This document shows positions 52,309-62,932 of a stretch of DNA of 64,000 bases, in pieces; the first letter of the stretch is position 1, and every line of letters begins with the position of its first letter. Origin of the DNA: Roseovarius sp. S88 (GTDB lineage: Bacteria > Pseudomonadota > Alphaproteobacteria > Rhodobacterales > Rhodobacteraceae); contig NZ_CP146069.1 of the NCBI RefSeq assembly GCF_037023735.1, positions 785,501 to 849,500 of the forward strand, given 5' to 3'. The position numbers were made by a program, and so were the translations under genes. The notes below the pieces were generated by a model. That model was not told the origin of the DNA and did not search any database. It worked only from the letters and a program-made list of their open reading frames with translations.

Positions 52309-54257
52309 CTATGCTCTGTCGCTGTTGGCATTGTCGAAATTGGGTCGCGCCCGACGCAAACGCTCTTGCTGTTCGCGGATGCGATCCCTGTCTGCGGTGG
52401 GGTAGGCTTCAAGCGGTGGGTCGCCCCCATAAAGTGCTTGTAGAGTGATATCTCGTGCGATCGGTGCCGCAGCCTTGGAGCCACCACCGCCATGCTCAAC
52501 AATGACTGCCACGGCAATGCGCGGGTTTTCGACCGGCGCGTAGTTGACGAACAGCGCGTGATCGCGCCGCTCCCATGGCAGGTCTTCATTGCGGAACACG
52601 CCGCGCGCGCGTTCTGCAGCGGTGATGTTGCGCACCTGGCTTGTGCCGGTTTTGCCAGCCATGCGAAAGGCGTCTTCTATGATCCGGCTGCGATAGCCTG
52701 TGCCTCGCTTGTTGTTGGACACTGCATTCATCGCGTTGCGAACCTCGCGAAGCATGTTCTCATTTATGCCTAGGGGTTCACCACGGTTCACGGGTTGCTC
52801 AACACCATCAATCGACTTCACAAGACGTGGCGATACGGAGCGTCCAGTTGCCAGGCGAGCGGTCATCACCGCCAGTTGCAAAGGGGACGCCAAAACAAAG
52901 CCCTGACCGATGGAGGCGTTCACACTGTCTCCTACGCGCCAATCATCATTGCGCGTTGTTTCCTTCCAGAGCTTGGTCGGGATTAGACCTTCTGAAACAG
53001 AGGTCAGTGGCAATTGGTGCTCAACGCCCAAACCCAGCTTGCGGGCCATCTCAGCAATTTTATCGATGCCGGTGCGCACGGCCATTTCGTAGTAATACAC
53101 ATCACAACTTTCACGCAGGCTGCGATGCAGGTCCACATTACCGTGTCCAGCTCGTTTCCAGCAATGAAAGCGCCGGTTCGATACCCTGAGATGCCCCGGG
53201 CAGTAGACCGTTTCATTGGGGTCTGCCACGCCCGCCTCCAATGCTGCCAACGCCGTCACCATTTTGAACGTGGAGCCCGGAGGATATACGCCCTGCATCG
53301 CTTTGTTTGGCAGGGGGCGGTATTTGTCCTCCAGAAGGGCCCTGTAATTGGCCACAGAGATGCCACGCACAAAGAGGTTGGGATCAAAGCTTGGTGCCGA
53401 CGTGCACGCCAGCAAATCCCCGGTTTCGCAGTCCATCACGACCGCCGCGGCGCTCTCGCCTTCCAGTCGCGCGGCGGCGTAGCTTTGCAAGGCGTTGTCC
53501 AGAGTGACTTGGACATCCGCACCCGCCTCGCCTTCTACACGGTCAATCTCGCGCATAACGCGGCCCGCAGCGTTGACTTCGACCCGTTTGCTACCGGCTT
53601 TGCCACGCAACGTGTCTTCTTTTTGGGACTCCAGACCAATCTTGCCAATCTGAAAACGTGGGATCAGCAAAAGAGCATCCGGGGCGTCAATCTCTTCCAG
53701 ATCGCGGTCACTGACCGGACCCACATAGCCAATGAGATGCGCGTAGTCGGGCCCCAAGGGATAATGCCGCGACAAGCCCACTTCGGGTGTCACACCGGGC
53801 AGGGCCGGAGTGTTCACCGCCACACGGCTGATGTCTTCCCAACTGACACGGTCTGCAAGGGTTACAGGCGTGTCGCCGCGCAGTTTGCGAAGGTCTTCGC
53901 GCGCGGCTTCAACCTCTGCGGGATCAAGTGTCACCAATTGGCTTAGCCGTTCGATCACCTGGTCAATATCGGCATCGCCCACTTGTTCTCGGATCATGTT
54001 GATGCGGTAGGACGGGACGTTTTCAGCCACCACCCGCCCTTCACGATCAAAAATGCGTCCGCGCGAGGGGGGATGAGATGGATATTGATGCGGTTTTCAT
54101 CCGCCAAAAGGCGGAACTGATCGGCCTGCTCGACCTGCAGATATCGCATCCTGAGACCCAGTAGGCCCATAAACGCCGCCATCGATCCACCGACCACAAG
54201 GCTGCGCCGTGTGACAAGGCGATGGCTTTCGGCGGTGTCTCGTGTTGGACGTCTCAT
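52309..54257 (-). pseudogene. mrdA: Penicillin-binding protein 2, frameshifted near the N-terminus
   Basis: The start is ATG 54257 (overlapping mreD by ATGA). MRRPTRDTAESHRLVTRRSL leads into a membrane anchor and YLQVEQADQFRLLADENRIN, and then the frame derails after HLIPP. The correct continuation SRGRIFDREGRVVAENVPSY lies in another frame that runs to 52309. Adding one C to the six-C run at about 54064-54071 restores a 649-residue PBP2. Catalytic motifs are intact: YPPGSTFK (SxxK) near 325, then the SxN/KTG region with AGKTGTSQ near 540. The gene is normally essential in rod-shaped cells, so a base undercall is the leading explanation. Confidence 0.88.
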
Positions 54258-54793
54258 GTCCGGCCTCCAAGGGCGTCAATGTCTCCTGGTGCCAATTTAC
54301 GCACTCCGAACACGCTTTGCGAGACCACAACAACCAATGGATACGCAATCAGCGTCGCGACAAGCTGCATCAGGCTCAGTCCGAGAGGTGCTTGATCTAC
54401 AACCAGAACTGCAAGAATAGCGCGGTAGACCAGCGTGATTGTCACCAGCGTTGTCGTCACAGAGGCCCATTCCATCGCAAAGGTGAGATCGCGCAGGTCT
54501 ATGTGACGTGCGCGCAATGTTTCGCATCCGATTAAAACAAGCGCGGCCCAGAGCCCAGGTGGGCGATGAAACATCAGATCACACAGCAAGAATACTAAGG
54601 CAATCAAAACAGGTGGCACAAACTCCGGACGCCGCAGCACCCAGGCAATCGTCAGCGCCAGCAAGATGTCCGGTCCCGCCCAGCCAAGCGGCAGGGTTTG
54701 CAGCGGCAGAAGGTGAAAGAAGATCAACAGAAAGACAAGCGTGACATAGATCACGCGCATCGCCCACATATGCACAGCCGCATTCTCAACCAT
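54254..54793 (-). CDS. mreD: Rod shape-determining protein MreD
   Basis: From ATG 54793, which overlaps the mreC stop by 8 bp, the protein is 179 aa. A further upstream ATG (54814) would overlap mreC more deeply. Five or six hydrophobic helices make up most of the sequence, for example VIYVTLVFLLIFFHLLPL near 14 and VLIALVFLLCDLMFH near 60. RPPGLWAALVLIGCETLR near 75 is a family-typical stretch. It is an inner-membrane partner of MreC in the elongasome. Confidence 0.88.
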   Translation of the reverse strand: MVENAAVHMWAMRVIYVTLVFLLIFFHLLPLQTLPLGWAGPDILLALTIAWVLRRPEFVPPVLIALVFLLCDLMFHRPPGLWAALVLIGCETLRARHIDLRDLTFAMEWASVTTTLVTITLVYRAILAVLVVDQAPLGLSLMQLVATLIAYPLVVVVSQSVFGVRKLAPGDIDALGGRT

Positions 54794-55709
54794 CGGCGGC
54801 CTCGGAGCTTTCAAACGGGCTGGGCGGCCCTTGCAGCGGAAGGTCGGGTTCGGCGGGTCCGATCAGGGAGCCAGGGTCCGTTAGCTTTTCGTTGCCCCGG
54901 TTTCTCAGAACTCTGAGAAATTCAAGCCGCTCGTAATCGGCAGAGAGTCTCACGCGCAGTCGCCCGCCAGGGTCTTGCGCCACCTGACCGATCAAAAGCC
55001 CAGCGGGGAAGACGCCGCCGTCTCCAGAGGTGAGCACTCTGTCACCGGGGCGGACTTGATCCGGCAGTTCCAGGAAATCAATGAGCGGCACAGCGGTATT
55101 GTCTCCAATGATAAGTGCCTGTTGGCCCGAAGGCTGGATCGTTGCGGGAATACGGCTGGAGGTATCGGTCAGAAGGATCACGCGCGCGGTGTTGTCGCCC
55201 ACGCCGGAAATGCGCCCGACAAGCCCCAACCCATCCATTGTGGCCCAGCCATCAATGATACCGTCTCGCGCACCGACATTGATCAGCACTGATTGCCGGA
55301 ACGGCGAGCCGCTATCAGCCAGAACCACACCCGTCACAAAGGTCAGGCGAGGGTCCAACTGCACGTTGTTCAAATCCAAAAGCCGCGCGTTTTCCTGTTC
55401 CAGTTGAAGAGCAGCTTCCTTCCACGCCTTCATCTGTTGCAATTCGCGCCGAAGTTCCTGGTTCTGTTGATAAATTCTCTGGTAGCTTTGAAAGTCACGG
55501 AGGATGTTCACGGCTCCGGTAACGGGCGCCGTGGCCCAATCAAAACTGGGCACAACGCGGTCAATGACCTGTGCGCGAAACCGTTCCACCCTTGGGCTGT
55601 CAATGCGCCACACCAGAAAGAAACCGACCAGGCACAACAACAGAAAGCCAATCAGCAGCCGCTTGATTGGGCCAGAATAGTCTCCGTTCTGTGCTCTGTC
55701 TCGGGCCAA
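54786..55709 (-). CDS. mreC: Rod shape-determining protein MreC
   Basis: This 307-aa protein has a short cytosolic tail and a single membrane helix (LLIGFLLLCLVGFFLVW, near 20). A coiled coil (about 75-110, QNQELRRELQQMKAWKEAAL) follows, then the periplasmic beta domains with LTFVTGVVLADSGSPFRQSV near 125 and VGRISGVGDNTARVILLTD near 165. It scaffolds RodA/PBP2 to MreB. It lies 31 bp after mreB. Confidence 0.94.
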   Translation of the reverse strand: MARDRAQNGDYSGPIKRLLIGFLLLCLVGFFLVWRIDSPRVERFRAQVIDRVVPSFDWATAPVTGAVNILRDFQSYQRIYQQNQELRRELQQMKAWKEAALQLEQENARLLDLNNVQLDPRLTFVTGVVLADSGSPFRQSVLINVGARDGIIDGWATMDGLGLVGRISGVGDNTARVILLTDTSSRIPATIQPSGQQALIIGDNTAVPLIDFLELPDQVRPGDRVLTSGDGGVFPAGLLIGQVAQDPGGRLRVRLSADYERLEFLRVLRNRGNEKLTDPGSLIGPAEPDLPLQGPPSPFESSEAADG

Positions 55710-55740
55710 ATATACCCCCTTCCCTCAGAGGGTGGGCGTT

Positions 55741-57099
<1,359 letters not shown>

Positions 57100-57174
57100 T
57101 GGTGCTGCTGGGGAGGATTGAACTCCCGACCTCACCCTTACCAAGGGTGCGCTCTACCACTGAGCTACAGCAGC
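57100..57174 (-). tRNA. tRNA-Thr (anticodon GGT)
   Basis: Minus-strand acceptor arms GCTGCTG (57174-57168) and CAGCAGC (57110-57104) pair perfectly. They are followed by discriminator A and encoded CCA (57102-57100). The anticodon stem CACCC/GGGTG holds the loop TTGGTAA, anticodon GGT, reading ACC/ACT threonine codons. T-loop TTCAATC is present. Confidence 0.97.
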
Positions 57175-57190
57175 GCCTTGCGTGGCGCGG

Positions 57191-57219
57191 TGATTAGACC
57201 GTTCCGCACCCTCGCGCAA
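57191..57219 (-). promoter_or_regulatory. Sigma70-type promoter of tRNA-Thr
   Basis: Minus-strand TTGCGC (57219-57214) and TAATCA (57196-57191) are separated by 17 bp, about 17 bases upstream of the tRNA 5' end. The layout matches that of the tRNA-Arg promoter at 560-588. Confidence 0.55.
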
Positions 57220-57262
57220 GGGTAATCTGGACGCTTTTTCATGTCTGCTGTAGAGAGACTGC

Positions 57263-57421
57263 ATGAGCTCGAAACCCCAGACCTCCAAGCCGGGAAATGC
57301 GGCCTCAAGCCGCGAAGACCGGCTCAAGGCCGCGCTGAAGGCAAATCTTGCCCGGCGCAAACAACAGGCCCGGGCCAAAGCTGGGGAAGAGACTGAGGCA
57401 GGCAAGGACAAGGACAGTTAA
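57263..57421 (+). CDS. Small basic conserved-type protein upstream of murA
   Basis: This 52-aa frame starts [19 protein letters not shown] and has a charged, alanine-rich helix ([21 protein letters not shown]). The TAA is two bases before the murA ATG, so it can be co-translated. It is short and has no motif. Lys/Arg content and position suggest a nucleoid- or ribosome-associated small protein, but this is a guess. Confidence 0.6.
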   Translation: MSSKPQTSKPGNAASSREDRLKAALKANLARRKQQARAKAGEETEAGKDKDS

Positions 57422-57423
57422 CC

Positions 57424-58692
57424 ATGGATTCCATTCTCGTGACGGGCAACGGCCCGTTGAACGGCCAAATCCCGATCGCAGGGGCTAAAAATGCGTGTCT
57501 GACATTGATGCCCGCCACCTTGCTGAGCGATGCGCCTTTGACACTGACCAATACGCCGCGGCTGTCGGATATCAAAACAATGACCACGCTGCTGCAGTCC
57601 CTTGGTGTCGAAGTCACAAGCCTTCAGGAGGGGCAGGTGCTTGCGCTATCAAGTCATAACCTGACCAACCATGTGGCGGATTACGACATCGTACGCAAAA
57701 TGCGCGCCTCGATCCTTGTGCTGGGGCCGATGCTGGCGCGCGATGGTCATGCGGTGGTATCGCTTCCGGGGGGCTGTGCCATTGGCGCGCGCCCGGTGGA
57801 TTTGCACCTCAAGGCGCTGGAGGCGCTGGGGGCTGATCTTGAGTTGAAAGAAGGCTATGTGCACGCCAAAGCCGCTGGTGGCCTCAAAGGCGGCACTGTC
57901 GAATTTCCTTTCGTGTCCGTGGGAGCCACGGAAAACGCTGTGATGGCCGCGACATTGGCCAAGGGCACGACGATCATCAAGAACGCGGCGCGCGAACCCG
58001 AGATCGTTGATCTCGTTCATTGCCTGCAAAAGATGGGTGCGCAGATCAGCGGCGAGGGCACCAGTACCCTTGAAATTCAAGGGGTTGACCGGCTTGACGG
58101 AGCGACGCATCCGGTGGTGACGGATCGGATTGAATTGGGCACCTACATGCTGGCCCCCGCGATTTGTGGTGGCGAGGTGGAATGCCTTGGGGGGCGGATC
58201 GATCTGGTCAAATCCTTTTGCGAAAAACTGGATGCAGCCGGTGTTTCAGTGGAGGAAACCAAGGCGGGTCTCAAAGTGGCGCGCAAGAACGGCCGGGTCA
58301 GTGCCGTGGATGTGGTCACTGAACCTTTCCCCGGCTTCCCAACCGACTTGCAGGCACAGATGATGGCGCTGATGTGCACCGCCCAAGGCACCAGCATTTT
58401 GGAAGAAAAGATCTTTGAAAACCGCTTCATGCATGCACCGGAACTGATGCGCATGGGTGCGGAGATTGATGTGCATGGTGGTACGGCAACTGTCACAGGG
58501 GTCGAACGGCTGAAAGGCGCGCCGGTGATGGCCACCGATCTGCGCGCCAGTGTCTCGCTCATTCTTGCCGGGCTTGCGGCAGAGGGTGAAACGCTGGTCA
58601 ATCGGGTCTATCACTTGGATCGCGGCTATGAGCGGGTCGAGGAAAAGCTCGGCCATGTCGGGGCCAAGATTGAAAGGGTTCAAGGCGAATGA
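57424..58692 (+). CDS. murA: UDP-N-acetylglucosamine 1-carboxyvinyltransferase
   Basis: This 422-aa enzyme transfers enolpyruvate to UDP-GlcNAc, the first committed peptidoglycan step. [15 protein letters not shown] near 20 carries the Lys/Asn active-site pair. The fosfomycin-target Cys is in [16 protein letters not shown] near 117. The catalytic Asp region is [14 protein letters not shown] near 305, and [14 protein letters not shown] lies near 345. It starts two bases after the 52-aa gene and overlaps the DUF2948 gene by ATGA. Confidence 0.97.
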   Translation: MDSILVTGNGPLNGQIPIAGAKNACLTLMPATLLSDAPLTLTNTPRLSDIKTMTTLLQSLGVEVTSLQEGQVLALSSHNLTNHVADYDIVRKMRASILVLGPMLARDGHAVVSLPGGCAIGARPVDLHLKALEALGADLELKEGYVHAKAAGGLKGGTVEFPFVSVGATENAVMAATLAKGTTIIKNAAREPEIVDLVHCLQKMGAQISGEGTSTLEIQGVDRLDGATHPVVTDRIELGTYMLAPAICGGEVECLGGRIDLVKSFCEKLDAAGVSVEETKAGLKVARKNGRVSAVDVVTEPFPGFPTDLQAQMMALMCTAQGTSILEEKIFENRFMHAPELMRMGAEIDVHGGTATVTGVERLKGAPVMATDLRASVSLILAGLAAEGETLVNRVYHLDRGYERVEEKLGHVGAKIERVQGE

Positions 58693-59159
58693 GTGATGAC
58701 GCTCGATTTGAAGACGGCAGCGAAACCCCTCTGAATCTGGGGGCTTTGGATGAGGACGACCTCAAGGTCATTTCGTCGCTGACGCAAGATGCGGTTTTCA
58801 CGGTTGCCGACATGACCTGGCGCGCAGGAGAGCACCGCCTGGCCATACTGATCAACCGGTTCCGCTGGGAGGATGACGGTCGCGACCGTCATGGGGCGGA
58901 ACGGGTGCGCAGTCTTCTGGTGATCGACAACGTACTGGGTGTATCTAGTCAAGGTGTTGACCGAAAAGAGAAAGATACAATTCTATCCGTGCTGTCCGTC
59001 ACATTCGAACCGGGTGAGGATGGCGCAGGATATGTCGTTCTGACCCTGGCAGGTGACGGCGCGATCCGGGCAGAAGCAGAGGCGTTGGAAGTCAATCTAC
59101 GCGATGTCACAAGACCCTACAAAGCCGTCAGTGGCAAAGCGCCGGATCATGGCGACTAA
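58689..59159 (+). CDS. DUF2948 family protein
   Basis: This 156-aa acidic soluble protein matches the alphaproteobacterial DUF2948 family. [23 protein letters not shown] near 15, [21 protein letters not shown] near 40 and [20 protein letters not shown] near 72 are the family's conserved blocks. Function unknown. Its place between murA and hisD is conserved in Rhodobacterales by my recollection. Confidence 0.88.
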   Translation: MSDDARFEDGSETPLNLGALDEDDLKVISSLTQDAVFTVADMTWRAGEHRLAILINRFRWEDDGRDRHGAERVRSLLVIDNVLGVSSQGVDRKEKDTILSVLSVTFEPGEDGAGYVVLTLAGDGAIRAEAEALEVNLRDVTRPYKAVSGKAPDHGD

Positions 59160-59217
59160 CCTGCCTCTTGAGCGTATCAGACCGAGCTTGTAAGCCTCGC
59201 GGCGAAAGGATCGCCTT

Positions 59218-60522
59218 ATGCCCGTTCGCCTAGATACCAGTTCTGCTGATTTCGAAGATGCCTTCCGTGCACTGCTGAGTGCCAAGCGCGAGGACAGCCC
59301 CGATGTGGATGCTGTCGTGGCCGAGATTATTGCTGATGTGCGGGAGCGCGGGGACGCTGCCCTGATCGAGTTGACAGCGCGATTTGACCGGCTGGAACTG
59401 ACGCCTGAAACACTTCGGTTCTCACGTGCCGAAATCGACGAACTCGTTGCACAAGTACCTGATAACGAAAGCAAAGCGCTCGAGCTTGCGGCGCTTCGCA
59501 TTCGCGCCTATCACGAAAAGCAAATCCCCGAAGATGCAAACTGGACAGAGGAAAACGGAGCCACTCTGGGATGGCGCTGGAGCCCGGTTTCTGCTGCAGG
59601 TCTCTATGTGCCTGGTGGTTTGGCATCCTATCCATCTTCGGTGCTGATGAACGCAATTCCGGCCAAGGTCGCAGGGGTCGATCGGCTGGCTATCGTGGTG
59701 CCCACACCGGATGGCGTGGCCAACCCCGCTGTGCTGCTGGCGGCGCGGATTGCGGGAGTGGATGAGATCTATCGCGTCGGCGGAGCACAGGCCGTCGCGG
59801 CGCTCGCCTATGGGACGGAAACGATTGACCCGGTGGATAAAATCACCGGTCCGGGCAACGCGTTTGTCGCGGCGGCCAAGCGGCGGGTTTTTGGCAAGGT
59901 GGGCATCGACATGATTGCGGGGCCATCTGAAATCCTCGTCATTGCCGATGCGGATAATGATCCCGATTGGATCGCGCTGGATATGCTCAGCCAGGCAGAG
60001 CATGACGAAAGCGCGCAGGCGATTTTGATCACCAATGATGCGGGCTTTGGGCAAGCTGTTGAAACGGCTATTGAAAACCGTCTTGAAACATTAGAGCGCC
60101 GTGCCATCGCAGGGGCCAGTTGGCGTGACTATGGGGCGGTAATCACAGTGCCCGATCTGGATGTGGCCGCACAGCTTACAGACCGGATTGCGCCCGAGCA
60201 TCTGGAGCTCTGCGTGGCCGATCCAGAGGCGCTGGCGGCTCAAATCACCCACGCCGGTGCCATGTTCCTTGGCGCCTGGACGCCCGAGGCCATTGGCGAC
60301 TACGTGGGCGGTCCGAACCATGTTCTGCCTACCGCGCGCTCGGCGCGGTTCTCTTCGGGGCTTAATGTTTTGGACTTCCTCAAGCGGACAACCATGGCCA
60401 AGATGACGCCAGAAGCCCTCAAAGCCATCGGCCCGGCGGCCGAAACGCTGGCCATCTCCGAGAGCCTGGAGGCGCATGGGCTGAGCGTGCGCGCACGGCT
60501 GGATCGGCTCAATCAGGGGTGA
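59218..60522 (+). CDS. hisD: Histidinol dehydrogenase
   Basis: This 434-aa zinc enzyme carries out the last two oxidation steps to histidine. VSAAGLYVPGGLASYPSSVLM near 120, GGAQAVAALAYGTETIDPVDKITGPGN near 188, DMIAGPSEILVIADADNDPDW near 230 and MLSQAEHDESAQAI near 258 (metal-binding Gln/His) are family signatures. The C-terminal His ligand region ESLEAHGLSVRARL is also present. It starts 58 bp after the DUF2948 gene with AAAGGA upstream. Confidence 0.97.
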   Translation: MPVRLDTSSADFEDAFRALLSAKREDSPDVDAVVAEIIADVRERGDAALIELTARFDRLELTPETLRFSRAEIDELVAQVPDNESKALELAALRIRAYHEKQIPEDANWTEENGATLGWRWSPVSAAGLYVPGGLASYPSSVLMNAIPAKVAGVDRLAIVVPTPDGVANPAVLLAARIAGVDEIYRVGGAQAVAALAYGTETIDPVDKITGPGNAFVAAAKRRVFGKVGIDMIAGPSEILVIADADNDPDWIALDMLSQAEHDESAQAILITNDAGFGQAVETAIENRLETLERRAIAGASWRDYGAVITVPDLDVAAQLTDRIAPEHLELCVADPEALAAQITHAGAMFLGAWTPEAIGDYVGGPNHVLPTARSARFSSGLNVLDFLKRTTMAKMTPEALKAIGPAAETLAISESLEAHGLSVRARLDRLNQG

Positions 60523-60566
60523 TCGCCCCGAATCGTGGTTAACGTCTTTATTTTTAAGGAATTCCG

Positions 60567-60610
60567 ACATCGGTATCGCGTCGGTAATACGTCGGTATTG
60601 CGTCGGTGCG
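60567..60610. repeat. Four tandem 11-bp repeats
   Basis: ACATCGGTATC, GCGTCGGTAAT, ACGTCGGTATT and GCGTCGGTGCG follow head-to-tail with an 11-bp period, about one helical turn. The common core is TCGGT. It lies in the 418-bp gap between hisD and the UPF0262 gene, which otherwise holds a REP pair and no convincing gene. It resembles iteron-like regulator sites. Confidence 0.65.
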
Positions 60611-60757
60611 GATGTCCGTATGGAGGCGGGTTAATGGCACGTGCGGTGGGGTGGGAAGATGGCAAGGTGTTTTGTGGGATGGTTTGGGACATTGCGCGGC
60701 CCAGGTTTTTGCCTTTCACAACGCCCAGGTAATACGCGAGACAAGCGATCAGACCTG

Positions 60758-60815
60758 TAGGCCGGGGTTCACCCCGGCACAGGTCATGCGTTAGCGCGGT
60801 AAACCCCGCCCTACG
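60758..60815. repeat. Paired REP-like palindromes downstream of hisD
   Basis: GTAGGCCGGGGT/ACCCCGGC (60758-60779) and GCGCGGTAAACCCCGCCCTACG (60794-60815) form the same inverted pair layout as those at 12.6 and 14.1 kb. It lies in the gap between hisD and the UPF0262 gene. The second copy has a mismatch in one arm. Confidence 0.75.
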
Positions 60816-60940
60816 AATTTGTTTGTGCCCCACCCCCAAAACCACACCGTCGCAAAAACGCTGTGCTGCGTCGCGGCATTCCATTGCCCGTACACATTTC
60901 CTGCGCTAGACCTCTGGCCAGACTGCCAGTGAGATGTTCC

Positions 60941-61420
60941 ATGAGCCGTATTTGTCATATTGAGTTGGATGACGCCAACCTGCCGCCGCCCACGCCCGAG
61001 ATTGAGCAAGAGCGCAAGGTGGCGATGTTTGATCTGATCGAGGAAAACTCGTTCATTCTGCCCAAGCGCGATGATCGCATCGCGCCCGATGGTCCCTATC
61101 GTGTTGGGCTGGCCATCCGCGAAAAGCGGCTGGTGTTTGACGTGCAGACCGAAGACAACAAACCCGCGGCTGAGTTTCACCTTTCGCTCAGCCCGTTTCG
61201 GCAGGTGGTCAAGGATTACTGGGCCATTTGCGAGAGCTATTTTGATGCGGTGAAAAACCTGCCGCCGAGCCAGATTGAGACCATCGACATGGCCCGACGC
61301 GGTATTCACAATGAGGGCGCGCGCGTGCTCGAAGAACGCCTTGAGGGCAAGGCGGAGATCGACAATGACACGGCGCGGCGGCTCTTTACGCTGATCTGCG
61401 TGCTGCATTTCGGGGGCTGA
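60941..61420 (+). CDS. UPF0262 family protein
   Basis: From ATG 60941 the 159-aa protein begins MSRICHIELDDANLPPPTP. The blocks VAMFDLIEENSFILP near 32, GPYRVGLAIREKRLVFDVQT near 52 and FHLSLSPFRQVVKDYWAICE near 80 mark the alphaproteobacterial UPF0262 family. Function is unknown. It runs into the ArsC-like gene by one base (TGATG) and is part of the hisD-UPF0262-ArsC block seen in this group. Confidence 0.92.
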   Translation: MSRICHIELDDANLPPPTPEIEQERKVAMFDLIEENSFILPKRDDRIAPDGPYRVGLAIREKRLVFDVQTEDNKPAAEFHLSLSPFRQVVKDYWAICESYFDAVKNLPPSQIETIDMARRGIHNEGARVLEERLEGKAEIDNDTARRLFTLICVLHFGG

Positions 61421-61887
61421 TGCGCATGACCGAGGAGCTTCCTCAGTCCGTTCTGTTCTGCTGTGACCACAATTCTGCGCGCTCGCCTATGGCCGAGGGC
61501 ATCATGAAGAAATTCTATGGCACGGGCACCTATGTGCAATCCGCCGGTGTCATGGGGGACATGGATATTGACGGGTTTTCCATTGCCGTGTGCCAGGAAA
61601 TGGATGTCGAACTGGCCCGGCACCGCACGCGCAGTTTTGACGAGATGGAAGAGTGGGGCGATGACCTGTCGTCTTTTGATCTGGTTGTGGCGCTCAGCCC
61701 GGCCAGTCAGCGCAAGGCGCTGGAATTGACGCGGGTCTTTCACTTGGATGTGGTCTATTGGCCGATTATGGACCCCACTGGGCTAGGTGAGACACGCGAG
61801 GCGAAGCTCAACGCCTATCGCCAGAGCCGCGATCAGATCATCCAGCATCTTAAGTCCCGTTGGGGCGAACCGAGGACCGAGACATGA
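61420..61887 (+). CDS. Low-molecular-weight phosphatase / ArsC-like protein
   Basis: The 155-aa protein has the CX5R active loop CCDHNSARSPMAEGIMKKF near 15. The general-acid Asp lies in VVYWPIMDPTGLGET near 110. The family comprises protein tyrosine phosphatases and thioredoxin-type arsenate reductases. No second Cys pair for the arsenate mechanism is evident, so phosphatase is more likely. A second ATG two codons in (61426) is possible. Overlaps both neighbours. Confidence 0.87.
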   Translation: MRMTEELPQSVLFCCDHNSARSPMAEGIMKKFYGTGTYVQSAGVMGDMDIDGFSIAVCQEMDVELARHRTRSFDEMEEWGDDLSSFDLVVALSPASQRKALELTRVFHLDVVYWPIMDPTGLGETREAKLNAYRQSRDQIIQHLKSRWGEPRTET

Positions 61888-62282
61888 GTGCAACAGCCAC
61901 CGTTCAAGCCTATTTTGAGGCCTTTAATCGGGGCGATGTGGCCGCAATGCTGGCCTGTCTGTCCGATGATGTGGCACATCACGTCAATGAAGGGCAGGTG
62001 CGGCACGGCAAAGAGGCATTTCGCGCCTTTTGCGAACACATGAATCGGTGTTATCGCGAAGAGCTGACCGATATGGTGGTCTTTGAAGCCGAGGCGGGCC
62101 GCCGTGCAGCGGCGGAATTTATTGTGAACGGCACTTATCTTGAGACCGACGAAGGGTTGCCCGTGGCCAAAGGGCAGACCTATCGCCTCCCGGCGGGGTC
62201 GTTCTTTTCACTGACGGATGGAAAGATTTCCCGGGTCGTGACCTACTACAACCTCGCAGACTGGACGCGTCAGGTGTCATGA
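61884..62282 (+). CDS. NTF2-like/SnoaL-family protein
   Basis: From ATG 61884 (ATGA overlap) the 132-aa protein begins MSATATVQAYFEAFNRGDV. It has a single cone-shaped alpha+beta fold: FNRGDVAAMLACLSDDVAHHVNEG near 15-38 and ISRVVTYYNLADWTRQ at the end. The ketosteroid isomerase-related group has varied small-molecule isomerase or unknown roles. Overlaps the thioredoxin-like gene by 4 bp. Confidence 0.83.
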   Translation: MSATATVQAYFEAFNRGDVAAMLACLSDDVAHHVNEGQVRHGKEAFRAFCEHMNRCYREELTDMVVFEAEAGRRAAAEFIVNGTYLETDEGLPVAKGQTYRLPAGSFFSLTDGKISRVVTYYNLADWTRQVS

Positions 62283-62932
62283 TGTGCAGGTTGGTTTTGC
62301 TTTTCTGCCTGCTGTTTGGCGCATTGCCAAGCGCGGCGGGTGAGACCACACCCAAGCTTGACATCTTCCCGCAAGTCATTTCGAAAAGCTGCTATGGCGG
62401 TCGTGCCGAGAGCTATGATGAATGCGGGGATCAGACACGGCATCTGGCAGACGCAAAGGTGCGGGCGGAGGAGACAGGCAAGACGGTTCTGGTCATGCTC
62501 GGGGCCGAGTGGTGCATCTGGTGCCATGTGTTGAAGAACTACCTGAAGGGCGAGTCCGGGTTTTTCGAATACACGCTCGAAGGTAAGTCCGGGTACAACA
62601 TGAACGAATTTGCCACTCAAGAGGACAAAGCGCAGGCCGCCGCGCTGGCTCGCTTTGCCGCCGAGAATTTTATTATTGCGGCGATTGAGGATCAGTATGC
62701 CACAGGCGCGGACCGGGTTCTTGTGAAGACCGGGGCAGGGGGTGAGCTGATCAACTGGATCCCGTTTGTCTATGCACTGGATGCGCGAGGTCAGATGACC
62801 GGGCGATTGCCCACGTTTCAGGAGCGCCCCGAGATGGAGCATCGGCGTGAAGGGGTGCTTTGGTACCGTGGTTATGATCGGGCCGTATTGCTGGAGGAGC
62901 TGAAACACCTTCGCGATCAGGCGCAAAAATGA
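62279..62932 (+). CDS. Exported thioredoxin-fold protein
   Basis: The 217-aa protein has a signal peptide (MMCRLVLLFCLLFGALPSAAG) and a thioredoxin-type CxxC in LGAEWCIWCHVLKNYL near 80. ESYDECGDQTRHLADAKVRAEE (near 43-64) precedes it. It resembles periplasmic thioredoxin-7 family members that reduce or isomerise disulfides. Overlaps the NTF2-like and GNAT genes by ATGA. Confidence 0.8.
   Translation: MMCRLVLLFCLLFGALPSAAGETTPKLDIFPQVISKSCYGGRAESYDECGDQTRHLADAKVRAEETGKTVLVMLGAEWCIWCHVLKNYLKGESGFFEYTLEGKSGYNMNEFATQEDKAQAAALARFAAENFIIAAIEDQYATGADRVLVKTGAGGELINWIPFVYALDARGQMTGRLPTFQERPEMEHRREGVLWYRGYDRAVLLEELKHLRDQAQK

Noticed and set aside
60516..60529. GGGG/CCCC hairpin after hisD as a terminator
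   Set aside because: Only four GC pairs and no T run follows.
60535..60732. 65-codon open frame in the gap after hisD
   Set aside because: It is built over the 11-bp tandem repeats and has no conserved-looking sequence or ribosome site.
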